A stretch of DNA of 64,000 nucleotides, taken from NCBI RefSeq assembly GCF_002917925.1, contig NZ_PPFE01000002.1, positions 558,001 to 622,000 of the forward strand. The letters run 5' to 3'. Below are positions 51,531 through 60,483 of this stretch, in pieces. The DNA is from Roseovarius confluentis (GTDB lineage: Bacteria > Pseudomonadota > Alphaproteobacteria > Rhodobacterales > Rhodobacteraceae). Made by a program: the position numbers and the translations under genes. Each line of letters starts with the position of its first letter. Position 1 is the first letter of the stretch. The notes under the pieces were generated by a model. The model did not search any database and was not told the DNA's origin. It was given only the letters and a program-made list of their open reading frames with translations.

Positions 51531-51576
51531 GCCATTGGATTCTACAGCAGCTTACCGCCGAGGGAAAGGCAAACAC

Positions 51577-51597
51577 CGATCACGAATTTCGCGATCG
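51577..51597 (-). terminator. Possible terminator after metY
   Basis: CGATCGCGA, loop AAT, TCGTGATCG (minus strand, one G-T pair), 18 nt after the metY stop codon. It is followed only by GTGTTTG, so termination would be weak. Confidence 0.35.
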
Positions 51598-51614
51598 GCG
51601 GAGACCCCCGGCGG

Positions 51615-52916
51615 TCAGGCGCTGGCCTTGGCCAGAGCCTGTTCCAGATCTGCGATGATGTCGTCCGCATCCTCGCAGCCGATCGAGATACGCACCACGT
51701 TGGGCGCCGCCCCGGCCGCCGTCTGCTGTTCCGGGGTCAGCTGGCGGTGGGTGGTGGAGGCCGAGTGGATGATGAGCGAGCGGGTGTCGCCGAGGTTGGC
51801 GACGTGACTGAAGAGCTCGAGATTGTCCACCAATTTGACGCAGCCCTCGTAGCCCGATTTCAACGCGACGGTGAAAAGCCCGCCCGCGCCCTTGGGGCAG
51901 ACGGTCTTGACGCGCTTGTGATAGGGCGAGGATTTGAGCCCGGCATAGGTGACCGCCTCGACCGCGTCGTGCTTTTCCAGCCAGGCGGCGACGGTTTCGG
52001 CGTTCTCGACGTGTTTCTGCATGCGCAGGGACAGCGTCTCGATCCCCATCAGGGTGTAGTGCGCGGCTTGCGGGTTCAGCGTCATGCCGAGATCGCGCAG
52101 GCCGATGGCGATGCCGTGGAAGGTGAAGGCGAGCGGGCCGAAGGTCTCGTGGAACTTCAGGCCGTGATAGGCGGGTTCGGGTTCCGAGAGGGACGGGAAC
52201 TTGTCGGAGGCGGACCAGTCGAACGTGCCGGAATCCACCACGACGCCGCCGGTGACGGTGCCGTTGCCGGTAAGGAACTTGGTCATGGAATGCACGACCA
52301 GCGTCGCGCCATGTTCGATCGGGCGGCAGAGGTACGGCGTGGCCGACGTGTTGTCGACGATCAGCGGCAAGCCGGCGGCATCGGCGACGTCGGCCACGGC
52401 GCGCAGGTCGGCGATGTGGCCGCCCGGGTTGGCGATGGATTCGCAGAAGACGGCGCGGGTGTCATCGTCGATGGCCGCCTTGATGGCGTCCATGTCGTCG
52501 ATATCGACGAACTTGGCCGACCAGCCGAAGCGCTTGATGGTCTGGCTGAACTGCGTGACCGAACCGCCGTAGAGGCGGGTGGAGACGACCACGTTCTTTC
52601 CCGGACCCATTAGCGGGAAAAGCGCCATGATCTGGGCGGCGTGCCCCGATGAACAGCAGACGGCGCCGGCGCCTCCCTCGAGCGTGGCGACGCGTTCCTG
52701 AAGCACGGCCACGGTGGGGTTGGTCAGGCGGGAATAGATGAAGCCGACTTCCTGAAGGTTGAACAGGGCGGCGGCATGTTCGGCGTCGCGGAACACGTAG
52801 GCGGTCGACTGGTAGATCGGCGTCTGGCGCGCGCCTGTGGCCGGGTCGGGCCGGGCGCCGGCGTGGATTTGCAGTGTGTCGAAGCCGAACTGGTGGATGC
52901 GGTCGTCGTCGGACAT
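51615..52916 (-). CDS. metY: O-acetylhomoserine sulfhydrylase (PLP-dependent)
   Basis: The 433-residue enzyme belongs to the Cys/Met metabolism PLP family and makes homocysteine from O-acetylhomoserine and sulfide. The cofactor Lys213 lies in [16 protein letters not shown] at 61-68 and SSGHAAQ complete the active site. Its length and the insert around [20 protein letters not shown] are typical of MetY rather than the shorter MetB/MetC/MetZ enzymes. GGGAGG precedes the ATG. I see no SAM riboswitch upstream; the 303-bp gap to the next gene instead contains a 122-bp inverted-repeat element. Confidence 0.93.
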   Translation of the reverse strand: MSDDDRIHQFGFDTLQIHAGARPDPATGARQTPIYQSTAYVFRDAEHAAALFNLQEVGFIYSRLTNPTVAVLQERVATLEGGAGAVCCSSGHAAQIMALFPLMGPGKNVVVSTRLYGGSVTQFSQTIKRFGWSAKFVDIDDMDAIKAAIDDDTRAVFCESIANPGGHIADLRAVADVADAAGLPLIVDNTSATPYLCRPIEHGATLVVHSMTKFLTGNGTVTGGVVVDSGTFDWSASDKFPSLSEPEPAYHGLKFHETFGPLAFTFHGIAIGLRDLGMTLNPQAAHYTLMGIETLSLRMQKHVENAETVAAWLEKHDAVEAVTYAGLKSSPYHKRVKTVCPKGAGGLFTVALKSGYEGCVKLVDNLELFSHVANLGDTRSLIIHSASTTHRQLTPEQQTAAGAAPNVVRISIGCEDADDIIADLEQALAKASA

Positions 52917-53103
52917 GGAAAGCCTCCCTTATGGCGTTTGTCATTTGGGTAAGCGATGGCGGGACGCAGGACAAGCGTATTGCGTCCGGGCCGGGGGTGG
53001 CCTGCCCATGCGGGCACAGCCGCTGACGGGGCGAAAAAGGCCGGTGCCGCATATTGGGGCCTAGGACGGATTGAGTATTTACGGCAAGAAAAAGCCGGGG
53101 CGT

Positions 53104-53225
53104 GGCTAAAGCGTTTTGCGGTAAACTTGGATCACAACTTATCGCGAAACGCGGCACAACGGCCAATCGTTGCACGCGTTTCGCCTTTCGCTGAAGGCTC
53201 AGGTCAAAGGCGAAACGCTTTAGCC
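53104..53225. repeat. 122-bp element with 13-bp terminal inverted repeats
   Basis: GGCTAAAGCGTTT (53104-53116) and its exact complement AAACGCTTTAGCC (53213-53225) bound the element. Inside is a second perfect inverted repeat, GCGAAACGCG (53144-53153) and CGCGTTTCGC (53175-53184). The right end supplies the TAA stop codon of the gene at 53220. Size and ends suggest a MITE-like element; a structured RNA is the alternative. No target-site duplication is obvious. Confidence 0.65.
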
Positions 53226-53621
53226 CCGGGGGGTGCGCCCGTAACGGCCCCTTAGCGCGGGCGCGGTGCCGGTGAGCAGGTAGAAAGCGCTTTCGACGAT
53301 GCGTCGCAAGAGGCTGCGCGGGCGGGGGGGCGGCAGGTCGTCCTCGGGTGTGAGGTCGAATGTGTCGGGATCGAGCAATTCGACCTGCTCGGTTTCGAGC
53401 GCATCGAGAAAGGCCGCGGCCTCGATGGCGCGCGAGGCCTCGACCATGACCGGCACTCCGCCAAGGGCCACTGACAGATATTGCACATTGGAAAGCGTGT
53501 GGAAGCCCGGCACGAAGACGCGGAAGCCTGCGCCCTCGAGTGCGGCGACCACCAGCATCGCATCGGACGGGCCGAAGACTTGGGCGATGCGGGTCAGACC
53601 GGGGGCGTGGCCGAGGGGCAT
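53220..53621 (-). CDS. Small soluble protein, possibly DUF2007-like
   Basis: The 133-residue protein contains a compact alpha/beta segment (VFGPSDAMLVVAALEGAGFRV, here read as VFGPSDAMLVVAALEG plus FRVFVPGFH, then VPVMVEASRAIEAAAFL) that resembles the DUF2007 (putative signal-transducing) fold. The rest is acidic, then Arg-rich. Its ATG overlaps the stop of the glycosyltransferase gene by one base (TGATG), so both are translated together. Its stop codon lies inside the right arm of the inverted-repeat element, so the C-terminus may have been altered by the element. Confidence 0.6.
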   Translation of the reverse strand: MPLGHAPGLTRIAQVFGPSDAMLVVAALEGAGFRVFVPGFHTLSNVQYLSVALGGVPVMVEASRAIEAAAFLDALETEQVELLDPDTFDLTPEDDLPPPRPRSLLRRIVESAFYLLTGTAPALRGRYGRTPRG

Positions 53622-54622
53622 CAGCGCATCCAGAAGCCGTTGCGGCGAATGGTGTTTCGGATTGCCTGCTCCTTGCGGGGCATGTTCTCGCGGTCGAAGA
53701 GGTCGCGCACCTTGTGGCCGCGGCCGTGGTAGATCATGAACTTGATGGCGTCGTGGTTCTTGAGCAGTTTCTTGACCGGGTTGGGGGCGCTGATCTCTTC
53801 CAGCAGGGTGACGACATCATCGTTCTCGCGGGCGTAGAGCAGCGGCAGCAGGCGGTAATGGCACGACACCTCGCCGTCGAGCAAACCGGCGGGCAGCGTG
53901 TCGCGACCGCCGCCGAGGGAATGAATGACGAGCGGTAGCGCCACCTGGTCGAGCCAGGGGTCGAGAGACTGGCAGACCAGTTCGGGGGGCGGGTCGTCGC
54001 GGATCGCCAGCGCGTAGTCGAGGAAGCGCTGACCGAAGACATGCGGGCATTTGTAGAAGAAGAAGCCGGCGTTGAAATAAAGGTAGCGGCGCCAGTATTC
54101 GTCGGGCAGCGACGTGTCGAGCGACGATTCGAAATCAAGCCCGAACTTGTCGTAGAGCGACTTCCACGTTTGGGTGTAGCCGGGACCGTAGAGCTGGATT
54201 TCGGGCCATGTGCCTTCGCGTTTCAGGGAGGCGGTGGGGCGGTCGAAATCGAAGGGCACGCGGGAGAGGTCGCCGGTGATCAGAGTGTCGGTGTCGAAGA
54301 ACACGAACGGCTCGTCCTTGGGCAGGGCGGTCAGGCATTCGATCTTGTTGCCGTAGGGATAGGCGTGGCCGAAATGCTTCGTCTCGAAGGGAACGATCTC
54401 GGCGCCATAGCTTTCCAGCAGGGCGCGGATGTCGCCGCGCATGGTCGGGTCGTTCTTCCACAGTGGGCCGGGCTGAGGCTCGGCCACGAAAAGGCGGCCG
54501 GAAAATCCGGGGCTGCGGGCGCGCAGGGAGGCGGCGAAGAGCACGGCCTCGAATTGAAGCCGCCCGGCGTGGCCGACAACCACGATATTGAACGCTTGGT
54601 TTTTCGCTTTTGTCGCGGCCAT
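53621..54622 (-). CDS. GT-A-fold glycosyltransferase-like protein (GT8-like)
   Basis: The 333-residue protein shows a nucleotide-sugar transferase layout: IVVVGHAGRLQFEAVLFAAS at the N-terminus (read as IVVVGHAG then EAVLFAASL), the DxD metal motif in VFFDTDTLITGDLS near residue 110, and a second-half FNAGFFFYKC typical of GT8-like enzymes. It probably transfers a sugar to a surface or storage glycan, but donor and acceptor are unknown. There is no membrane segment. The neighbouring sulfotransferase-like gene at the far end of the window also suggests glycan modification, but the two are 8 kb apart. Confidence 0.7.
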   Translation of the reverse strand: MAATKAKNQAFNIVVVGHAGRLQFEAVLFAASLRARSPGFSGRLFVAEPQPGPLWKNDPTMRGDIRALLESYGAEIVPFETKHFGHAYPYGNKIECLTALPKDEPFVFFDTDTLITGDLSRVPFDFDRPTASLKREGTWPEIQLYGPGYTQTWKSLYDKFGLDFESSLDTSLPDEYWRRYLYFNAGFFFYKCPHVFGQRFLDYALAIRDDPPPELVCQSLDPWLDQVALPLVIHSLGGGRDTLPAGLLDGEVSCHYRLLPLLYARENDDVVTLLEEISAPNPVKKLLKNHDAIKFMIYHGRGHKVRDLFDRENMPRKEQAIRNTIRRNGFWMR

Positions 54623-54729
54623 AATCCGGTCACGCCTGCCTGAACTGCCCTTTCGGGGCAGTATAGGCGGTGCGGTGCGGTTGCGCGAGAGGCAGTTGCG
54701 CAGATTTTTGAAAGGAAAGGTATTTTCGG

Positions 54730-55212
54730 ATGATCGACTGGTTTTTCATTGGCCTGGCCGTGGCGCTGGGCGGGCAGCCCGGCGGGCAGGAAATGGCTTC
54801 GACGGGATCGGCGGAGGCACCGTCTTCGAGCGCTTTCGAAGCCGAGGATCAGACGCCCACGGGCAAGTTCACCACCGCGACCGAGATCAAGCCCATCGTC
54901 GAGGCGACGCGCGGCAATTGGGTCGCGGTGCGAGAATACGATGGTCAGGATTGGCTTTACCTGACGCATTTGCTGAGCTGGCGCTGCGGGATGCACCAGA
55001 TGCGTGTCGGCGTGAATGGCGGGCCACTGGAAACCTGGGAAATGCCACCCTGTCAGCTAGAGACTGCGACACCCAACGCCATCACGAGCGAAACGGTCCT
55101 CTACCGGACGTTTCCGCCCGGGTCGGTCGACAGCGTCGAGATCGAAATTCTCTACGATGATCTGGACACAGCGGCGGGTGCGTTCGGGCGGAAAGAGGTT
55201 TTGATGCCCTGA
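54730..55212 (+). CDS. Exported or anchored protein of unknown function, 160 aa
   Basis: I do not recognise this protein. A short hydrophobic N-terminus (MIDWFFIGLAVALGG) could be a signal or anchor, followed by a Ser/Ala/Glu-rich linker. The folded part (about 55-160) has WVAVREYDGQDWLYLTHLLSW, read as WVAVREYDGQDW plus YLTHLLSW, and a closing SVEIEILYDDLDT, suggesting a beta-sandwich. A Cys pair (Cys85 and Cys107 approximately) may form a disulfide in the periplasm. It opens a run of co-directional genes (54730-62850), though 130 nt before the next. Confidence 0.55.
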   Translation: MIDWFFIGLAVALGGQPGGQEMASTGSAEAPSSSAFEAEDQTPTGKFTTATEIKPIVEATRGNWVAVREYDGQDWLYLTHLLSWRCGMHQMRVGVNGGPLETWEMPPCQLETATPNAITSETVLYRTFPPGSVDSVEIEILYDDLDTAAGAFGRKEVLMP

Positions 55213-55342
55213 GCACGCACGTCTTTCTTGCTCCGCGCCAAAGGTTTTGCGAAAACCCTAAAGAGCGGGCGCGCCTTCAAATCAGCCATGGCGTACCTAT
55301 ATTGATGTTAAGGTAATTAACTTTACTTGAAAGGGAACGGTG

Positions 55343-56419
55343 ATGGCGAATTTGGACGCGCAGGTGCGCGAAAGTCAGGAACAGGTCGCATCAGCGCAGG
55401 CGAAGATTGCCGAACTGACCAGCAAGATCGAAACCGCGCGGTCCAAGATCAAGGGCGGCGAGGATGCGAGCCTCGATATCGAGAACGCGACGCTGGACGA
55501 GGTGCACGCGCATACCGAGACGATGAACGCAAACATCGCCGAGCTGATCATGGGGCTGGACGACGTGACGGCAGGGTTCTCGCGCGATTTCGACGAGATG
55601 CGCAACAAGACGGGCTGGGAAAGTTTCGTCGGCATTTTCAGCCGGCACAAGGCCGACAGCATGCGCCAGGACCGCATTCGCACCGCCAGCATCGACGACA
55701 AGTTGCAGGACCTGATCTCGAAATCAGACATCATCGTGCAATTGCTGGAAGGTCAGCTGCGCACGCTGGAAGAGCACAAGGTGAAGGTGGAAACGAACCT
55801 GTCCGAGACGCTTGACGAGCGCGAGGCGACGGTGGGCGAACTGGAAACGCTGCGCGCGGATATCCAAGGAATGGACCCCAAGATCATCGAGCTGGAAAAC
55901 AAGATCGCCAACGAGACCGACGCGGCGGCACGCACCAAGCTGGAAAGCGAGCTTGCCGAGATGAACGCCAAGTATAACGAGATGGTGCAGCAGGAGCAGG
56001 TCAAGCTGGCCAAAAGTCAGACGCTGGAGCGGTATATCGAGAAGGGCAAGACCTGGGTCGACAGCCTCCAGAACCAGGCGGCGACGCAGATGGTGCTGAT
56101 CAACAAATTGCAGACCGACACGAAACAACGTGTCGTGCTGTATGATGCGCTGACCAAGTCGTTGAAAACCGCGCAGCAGCAGGATGTGGCACACCGGATC
56201 AACGAGATCGGCGTGCAGACCGACCAGGAGGCGCAGAGCGCCATGGCCGGGATCGGCGCGGCCACCAACCAGAAGATGGCCGACATGCTGGAGGCGCACG
56301 AAGATCACATGGTCTTTGCCCGCGAGGTGCTGGAGGCCAAGGCCAAGGCGGACGAGCGGTTCGCGCGGCGGTTCTCCAAGATCATCGAGAAGCACGACGC
56401 CAACGCGTATGGCGGCTAA
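55343..56419 (+). CDS. Long coiled-coil protein, 358 aa
   Basis: Almost the whole protein is predicted helix with heptad patterns, for example VASAQAKIAELTSKIETAR at 15-33, LRTLEEHKVKVETNLSE at about 142-158 and AEMNAKYNEMVQQEQVKL at about 206-223. There is no membrane segment and no signal peptide. It recalls coiled-coil proteins that work with membrane ATPases, such as PspA or TelA, but I cannot show homology. AAAGGGAACGG precedes the ATG at 55343. The next small membrane gene starts 3 nt after its stop, so the genes are cotranscribed. Confidence 0.7.
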   Translation: MANLDAQVRESQEQVASAQAKIAELTSKIETARSKIKGGEDASLDIENATLDEVHAHTETMNANIAELIMGLDDVTAGFSRDFDEMRNKTGWESFVGIFSRHKADSMRQDRIRTASIDDKLQDLISKSDIIVQLLEGQLRTLEEHKVKVETNLSETLDEREATVGELETLRADIQGMDPKIIELENKIANETDAAARTKLESELAEMNAKYNEMVQQEQVKLAKSQTLERYIEKGKTWVDSLQNQAATQMVLINKLQTDTKQRVVLYDALTKSLKTAQQQDVAHRINEIGVQTDQEAQSAMAGIGAATNQKMADMLEAHEDHMVFAREVLEAKAKADERFARRFSKIIEKHDANAYGG

Positions 56420-56422
56420 GGC

Positions 56423-56584
56423 ATGGGGCTGGGAACGCTTGCCATTGTTCTGTCGGTCGTCTGCCTCGTGGTGTCGTTTGTCTTTACCGTTCCGGCTTGG
56501 GTGAACCTTGTCGGTGTGGGATTCGGAGTTGCGGGTCTGTTGCTGATCAGCCGGTCGCGCCGCGATGGTGGCAACGGGTCGTGA
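56423..56584 (+). CDS. Two-TM mini-protein, 53 aa
   Basis: The protein MGLGTLAIVLSVVCLVVSF... has two hydrophobic segments (5-24 and 28-43) and ends SRSRRDGGNGS. It lies 3 nt after the coiled-coil gene and overlaps or abuts the next gene, which fits a real small gene in an operon. Its function is unknown; it could anchor the complex to the inner membrane. Confidence 0.6.
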   Translation: MGLGTLAIVLSVVCLVVSFVFTVPAWVNLVGVGFGVAGLLLISRSRRDGGNGS

Positions 56585-56589
56585 GTGCG

Positions 56590-56832
56590 ATGTCCAAAGA
56601 GCGTATATCCGGCCTGGTTTTACTTTTCGGCATCGTGGTGTCGGGTGGCATGGCACTGGGCGGCTACAGGTTGGGACATGACGAGATGATGGCCTGTGGC
56701 GTCATCGGGATGATCGTTCTGGCGGTCTGGGCCTTCGTGAAGCCCGGCGCCGGGTCTGGCGATGCGGGCTACTCCAGCTTTGATAGTGACGGAGCTGGTG
56801 GGTCGGGTGACGGTGGCGGGGGAGGTGAATGA
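56590..56832 (+). CDS. Small two-TM protein with Gly/Ser/Asp tail, 80 aa
   Basis: Two hydrophobic helices (about 7-27 and 34-52) precede a soluble tail made of Gly, Asp and Ser (SFDSDGAGGSGDGGGGGE), which is likely disordered. A GTG at 56581, overlapping the previous stop as GTGA, is an equally possible start and would add three residues. The stop overlaps the ATG of the next gene (ATGA, 56829-56832), a strong sign of coupling. Confidence 0.6.
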   Translation: MSKERISGLVLLFGIVVSGGMALGGYRLGHDEMMACGVIGMIVLAVWAFVKPGAGSGDAGYSSFDSDGAGGSGDGGGGGE

Positions 56833-57953
56833 CCGCCGACGCCCTGACATCTGACCGCGCTGCGCTGACCGACCTCTTCGCGTCGCGGCGCTACTTCGCC
56901 AAGTTCGAGCGGATCACGGCGCATCTGAATCGCGTGGCCGCCGTGATGCAGGCCGAAGGTAATCTTGGCAAGCAGGAGGTCGAGGTCCTGACCACCTATG
57001 TTCAGGGGATCGCCTATACGTTCAAGGCGCTGAGCATGAAATACCTGCTGGTCGGGCGCGATACCGGGCAGTTTTTCGGCTCTCTGGCGATGGACGTGGA
57101 GGAAAGCGGTTTTCCCATGTTCTCGGAATTGATGGTGATGGCCAACGACGCGGCGCAGGCGCGGCGGCACCTGGACGGGATGCCGGATACCGAAACGCTG
57201 AAGCGCGAGATGGTCGAGCAGATCATCTCGGAACGGACGATCCCGACGCGGCTGCAATTCGCGCTCTCCCAGCGGCTTTATTACGAGGAAATGCTGCGCG
57301 GACACCTTTTCTGGGCGCAGAACGATCCGCAGATCCAATGGGTGAGCGGGCTGGACGAGCGGCGGCGCTACCTGTTGCACTGGGCGGTCTATGACAGCCA
57401 GGTGAACCTGCCGACGATCTACTTGATGGAGGTCGAGGATACCGGCCGCGCGCCACTGGGCAAGGACGAGCGGCGCTGGCCGGAGGTGCAGGCGCATCTG
57501 ATGGCGCAGAGCTTGGGCGGTCTGAAACTGCTGACCATCGCCAAGGGGTTCGACGAGAGTTTCGACGATTTGCATCCCAAGAGGATGCGGCGGTTTCACG
57601 TCGGACCGATGTACAGCGACGCCTTCACCCGCCAGAGCGGGCCGCTGCGCGAAGTGTTGGCGCAGGCTGACGCACCCGTTGGGCAGGACTGGGCGCTGGC
57701 TTGGACGGATGAGGTGCTGGAAAGCGAGCGCGTGATCGAGGAGCGCGCGGGCTGGTTCGGGACGGTGGAGCGCGAGGTCTTCGCGCTGGACCCGTTTTCG
57801 GGGCAGGGGGCGGAGACCGGGGCAACGCGGATGGAGCGCAGCATCATCCTGCCCGAGCGGCCCTACCAGGTTCTGGCCGAGAAAACGCCGCCGGGGTTTT
57901 CGTCGGTCACGAAGTACGTGGTCAGCCCGGGGGGGCGGGTGCTGCGGTATTGA
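56829..57953 (+). CDS. Soluble protein of unknown function, 374 aa
   Basis: I do not recognise this protein. It has no signal peptide and no membrane segment. The N-terminal half is helical (RYFAKFERITAHLNRVAAVM at about 21-40), and the second half is mixed with several Trp-containing strands (WVSGLDERRRYLLHWAVY). It is coupled to the preceding small membrane gene by ATGA and has GGGGGAGGTG as ribosome binding site. Two family B palindromes lie after the stop, before the AAA ATPase gene. Confidence 0.6.
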   Translation: MTADALTSDRAALTDLFASRRYFAKFERITAHLNRVAAVMQAEGNLGKQEVEVLTTYVQGIAYTFKALSMKYLLVGRDTGQFFGSLAMDVEESGFPMFSELMVMANDAAQARRHLDGMPDTETLKREMVEQIISERTIPTRLQFALSQRLYYEEMLRGHLFWAQNDPQIQWVSGLDERRRYLLHWAVYDSQVNLPTIYLMEVEDTGRAPLGKDERRWPEVQAHLMAQSLGGLKLLTIAKGFDESFDDLHPKRMRRFHVGPMYSDAFTRQSGPLREVLAQADAPVGQDWALAWTDEVLESERVIEERAGWFGTVEREVFALDPFSGQGAETGATRMERSIILPERPYQVLAEKTPPGFSSVTKYVVSPGGRVLRY

Positions 57954-57959
57954 TGTGCG

Positions 57960-58013
57960 GTGGGGTGAAACCCCACCCTACGCCAGATTTGTAGGGTGGG
58001 TTTCAAACCCACC
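57960..58013. repeat. Double family B palindrome between two cluster genes
   Basis: GTGGGGT/ACCCCAC (57960-57976) is followed by GGTGGGTTT/AAACCCACC (57995-58013). The inner arms CCACCCTAC (57973-57981) and GTAGGGTGG (57991-57999) also pair, so two alternative folds exist. It lies directly before the ribosome binding site of the ATPase gene. Confidence 0.85.
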
Positions 58014-58028
58014 ATTCGGGAGAAGAAG

Positions 58029-59972
58029 ATGAGCCTGACGGCAGACACGATGGAATTGCGCGAAGAGGATATCGCCAAGCATTACGCGGCAGCGGCGGCG
58101 ATGCTGGCGGGGTTCGACCACACACCGCGCATCGCCAAGCCGGGCGACGCGCCGCAGGAGGAAAAATCGGCCGGGTTGGGCACGCGGCGGCGGTTCCGGA
58201 CGACGACGCCGGGGCTGGTGACACGCTCGACCGCGCGGCCTGAGGGCGTGCACCTGGTGGAGCGGATCGAGGCCGCCGACGGCGACGACCCGCTGGTCAG
58301 CCCGATGCAGGCCACGGTGCTGCACGGCTTGCGGCGGGCGATTGCCGTTGCTCTGGCAGTGGGCGAGCAGTTTTCCGACGCCACGGGGCTGGCCGATTTG
58401 CGGCGGGCGAACCTGGCCGGGTCGCTGGGCGCGGACCGCAAGACCGAGTTCACCGAGCTTCTGGGTGCCGAGGCGCTGGCGGTGGGGCATGTCTTCGCCA
58501 ATGCGACGGCGTTCCTGCTGGCGCCGCTTGGCAGCGAGGTGAGCGTCGAGGTGGGCGAGGTTGAGGAGGTTCTGACAGACAATTCTCAACTGGCTTTGCA
58601 TGGTGCGTTGTGGGAGCTGGACCAGGATATCGCCGCCCATGCCGGAGACGATGCGCGGCTGGTGGCGACGGTCAGCGCCTTTGCAGAGCAGTTGATGGAG
58701 AAGACTGCGCTGCGCGCCCAGAATGCCGGGCGGCTGGGCGCATTCACCGGCGCCAGCTGGCGGGTGGAGGCGGATGACTTCACCATTCGCGGGTTCGAGC
58801 CGGCGGCCAAGGGCAAGTCCAGCACGCTGACCATGACCTTCAAGCAGCCGCACGAGGTGGTGGGCAACCATATCGCCAAGTACCAGGCGCTGAAGCTGTC
58901 CAAGATGCTGATGGCCTATGATTTCGACCGGCGGCTGAATCCGTTCGCGGAGCTGGGCGGGTTCATCTTTACCTTCATGGGGGATGGCAAGCCGGGCACG
59001 GGCAAGACGACGCTGATCCAGATGATGGCGGGGCTGATCAAGGGCTATTGCGACAACGCAGGCTATCCGTTCCGGTATCAGAACCTGAGCACCGAGAGCA
59101 TCGACAGCTATCAGGGCAAGTCGGCGCAGAATGCCAAGGCGTTCATCAACACCGTGATCGACCCCGGCGTGATCGGGTTCGGGACGATCGACGATATCGA
59201 CCAGCTGGCGGGCAAGCGCGGCGACCGGCAATCGAGCGCCGGGCAGCTGGAGATCACCGCAGTGCTGATGGAGAGCTTTGCCGGGGCCAATACAGTGGTG
59301 CGGGGGAATTGCACGTTCGGTATGTTCTCGAACTACCCCGAGAACGTGGATGACGCGCTGCGCCAGAGGGCGGGGGCGCGGTTCCTGGTGGACGGGCCGC
59401 AGACGCGGGAGGATTACATCGATATCCTTTACCTGCTGATGGGAAAGAACCACGACATTCCGCTGGGCCAGCACGAGGTCTATGCCGCGCAGGAGATCAA
59501 GAAGGCGGTGGCGGCGTCGTTCGAGAGCCACGCGCGGCCGCATGAGAAGGGACTGATCCGGGTCTATGAGCGCGTGGAGAAGGATATCGGCAAGTTGGAC
59601 ACGATTGCCAAGCTGGGGACGTACCTGAAGGGTATCCAGGAGGCGGATGAGCGGTTCACGGGCCGTGCGATCAAGAACATCACCGACGCGGTGAAGGTGC
59701 GGGCGATGGATTTCGAATTGCCGGACGAGTGGATGGAGAAGCCCGACCTGTTCCTGTTCAAGTCCTATGAGGAAAAGAAAGGGATGATCGAGGAATTACG
59801 CCAGCCGATCACGGTCGAGATGGTTGTTCAGGAGATCAATCGGTACGCGGATTCCGAGTTCCGCTATGCAGACAAGTCGGACGAGGTGGCAATCGAGACC
59901 ATGGTGCGCGATTTCGGTCGGACGGAGGAGGCGAAGCGGCGGTACCTGGCGGAGAAGGAGGGCGGTGCGTGA
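58029..59972 (+). CDS. AAA-type ATPase, 647 aa
   Basis: The protein has an N-terminal region of about 300 residues without recognisable motifs, then an AAA core: Walker A GDGKPGTGKTT (318-328), a Walker B-like GFGTIDDID near 385, and DDALRQRAGARF near 455, a good place for a sensor-2 or arginine finger. AAA proteins remodel or unfold partners using ATP. The N-terminal region would then contact the substrate. GGGAGAAGAAG precedes the ATG. It is the only evident energy source in this cluster. I find no nuclease, protease or toxin domain. Confidence 0.75.
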   Translation: MSLTADTMELREEDIAKHYAAAAAMLAGFDHTPRIAKPGDAPQEEKSAGLGTRRRFRTTTPGLVTRSTARPEGVHLVERIEAADGDDPLVSPMQATVLHGLRRAIAVALAVGEQFSDATGLADLRRANLAGSLGADRKTEFTELLGAEALAVGHVFANATAFLLAPLGSEVSVEVGEVEEVLTDNSQLALHGALWELDQDIAAHAGDDARLVATVSAFAEQLMEKTALRAQNAGRLGAFTGASWRVEADDFTIRGFEPAAKGKSSTLTMTFKQPHEVVGNHIAKYQALKLSKMLMAYDFDRRLNPFAELGGFIFTFMGDGKPGTGKTTLIQMMAGLIKGYCDNAGYPFRYQNLSTESIDSYQGKSAQNAKAFINTVIDPGVIGFGTIDDIDQLAGKRGDRQSSAGQLEITAVLMESFAGANTVVRGNCTFGMFSNYPENVDDALRQRAGARFLVDGPQTREDYIDILYLLMGKNHDIPLGQHEVYAAQEIKKAVAASFESHARPHEKGLIRVYERVEKDIGKLDTIAKLGTYLKGIQEADERFTGRAIKNITDAVKVRAMDFELPDEWMEKPDLFLFKSYEEKKGMIEELRQPITVEMVVQEINRYADSEFRYADKSDEVAIETMVRDFGRTEEAKRRYLAEKEGGA

Positions 59973-59990
59973 AAACACGCGCCCGACGGC

Positions 59991-60359
59991 ATGAACGATA
60001 CGAGCGTGACATTGATGAACACGGGCCTGCCTCTGCTGATCATAGGCGGGTTTGCGGCTTTGTTGCCGTGGCTATTCACGCCGCGGGAAACCCGGTCGCA
60101 CGGCCGGGTTCTGGTGTCGGTCGTAGCGTCGGCGGGTTTGATGCTGGGGCTGAGCGCGGTTGTTTTCGCACTTTTCGACAAGCGGAGCCTGCTGGGTGGG
60201 CAGACGCTTGCCGGGCAGGGCGCAGTAGCGTGGATGTACCTGCGGACCTCGCTGGCGGCAGTAGTGGTGTGGGGTCCGGTTCTGGTCTTCATCTGGCTGA
60301 GCCTGGCGCAGCGCGTGGAGCGGTTGCGGGACCGCGATATCGTGCGGGGAGAGGCTTGA
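59991..60359 (+). CDS. Membrane protein, 122 aa, three TM segments
   Basis: Three hydrophobic segments (about 9-30, 40-62 and 83-107) are followed by a basic cytoplasmic tail (ERLRDRDIVRGE). The second and third are joined by a loop with Gly and Gln residues. There is no family I recognise. It follows the ATPase gene by 18 nt, which suggests a shared transcript, and it could be the membrane partner of the ATPase. Confidence 0.6.
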   Translation: MNDTSVTLMNTGLPLLIIGGFAALLPWLFTPRETRSHGRVLVSVVASAGLMLGLSAVVFALFDKRSLLGGQTLAGQGAVAWMYLRTSLAAVVVWGPVLVFIWLSLAQRVERLRDRDIVRGEA

Positions 60360-60390
60360 TGGACGCGCGTGCAATTATTTCAGGCACCCG

Positions 60391-60409
60391 TCCCGGGCTT
60401 GAACCGGGA
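60391..60409. repeat. Dispersed palindrome, family A (variant)
   Basis: TCCCGG, spacer GCTTGAA, CCGGGA. It is one of three palindromes in the 157-bp gap between the membrane gene at 59991 and the gene at 60517. Confidence 0.6.
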
Positions 60410-60433
60410 TCTCACACTCGCAGCCGCGAAGAG

Positions 60434-60454
60434 GCCCCGGATCGGGTCCGGGGC
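60434..60454. repeat. Dispersed palindrome, family A
   Basis: GCCCCGGA, spacer TCGGG, TCCGGGGC. Confidence 0.75.
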
Positions 60455-60483
60455 GCGGGGGTGTTTGTGACGGGCCGGGGATG

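Noticed and set aside
52917-53225. SAM-II riboswitch upstream of metY
   Set aside because: GCTAAAG occurs in the terminal inverted repeats, but the remaining conserved parts of SAM-II and their spacing are absent, and the element lies far from the start codon.
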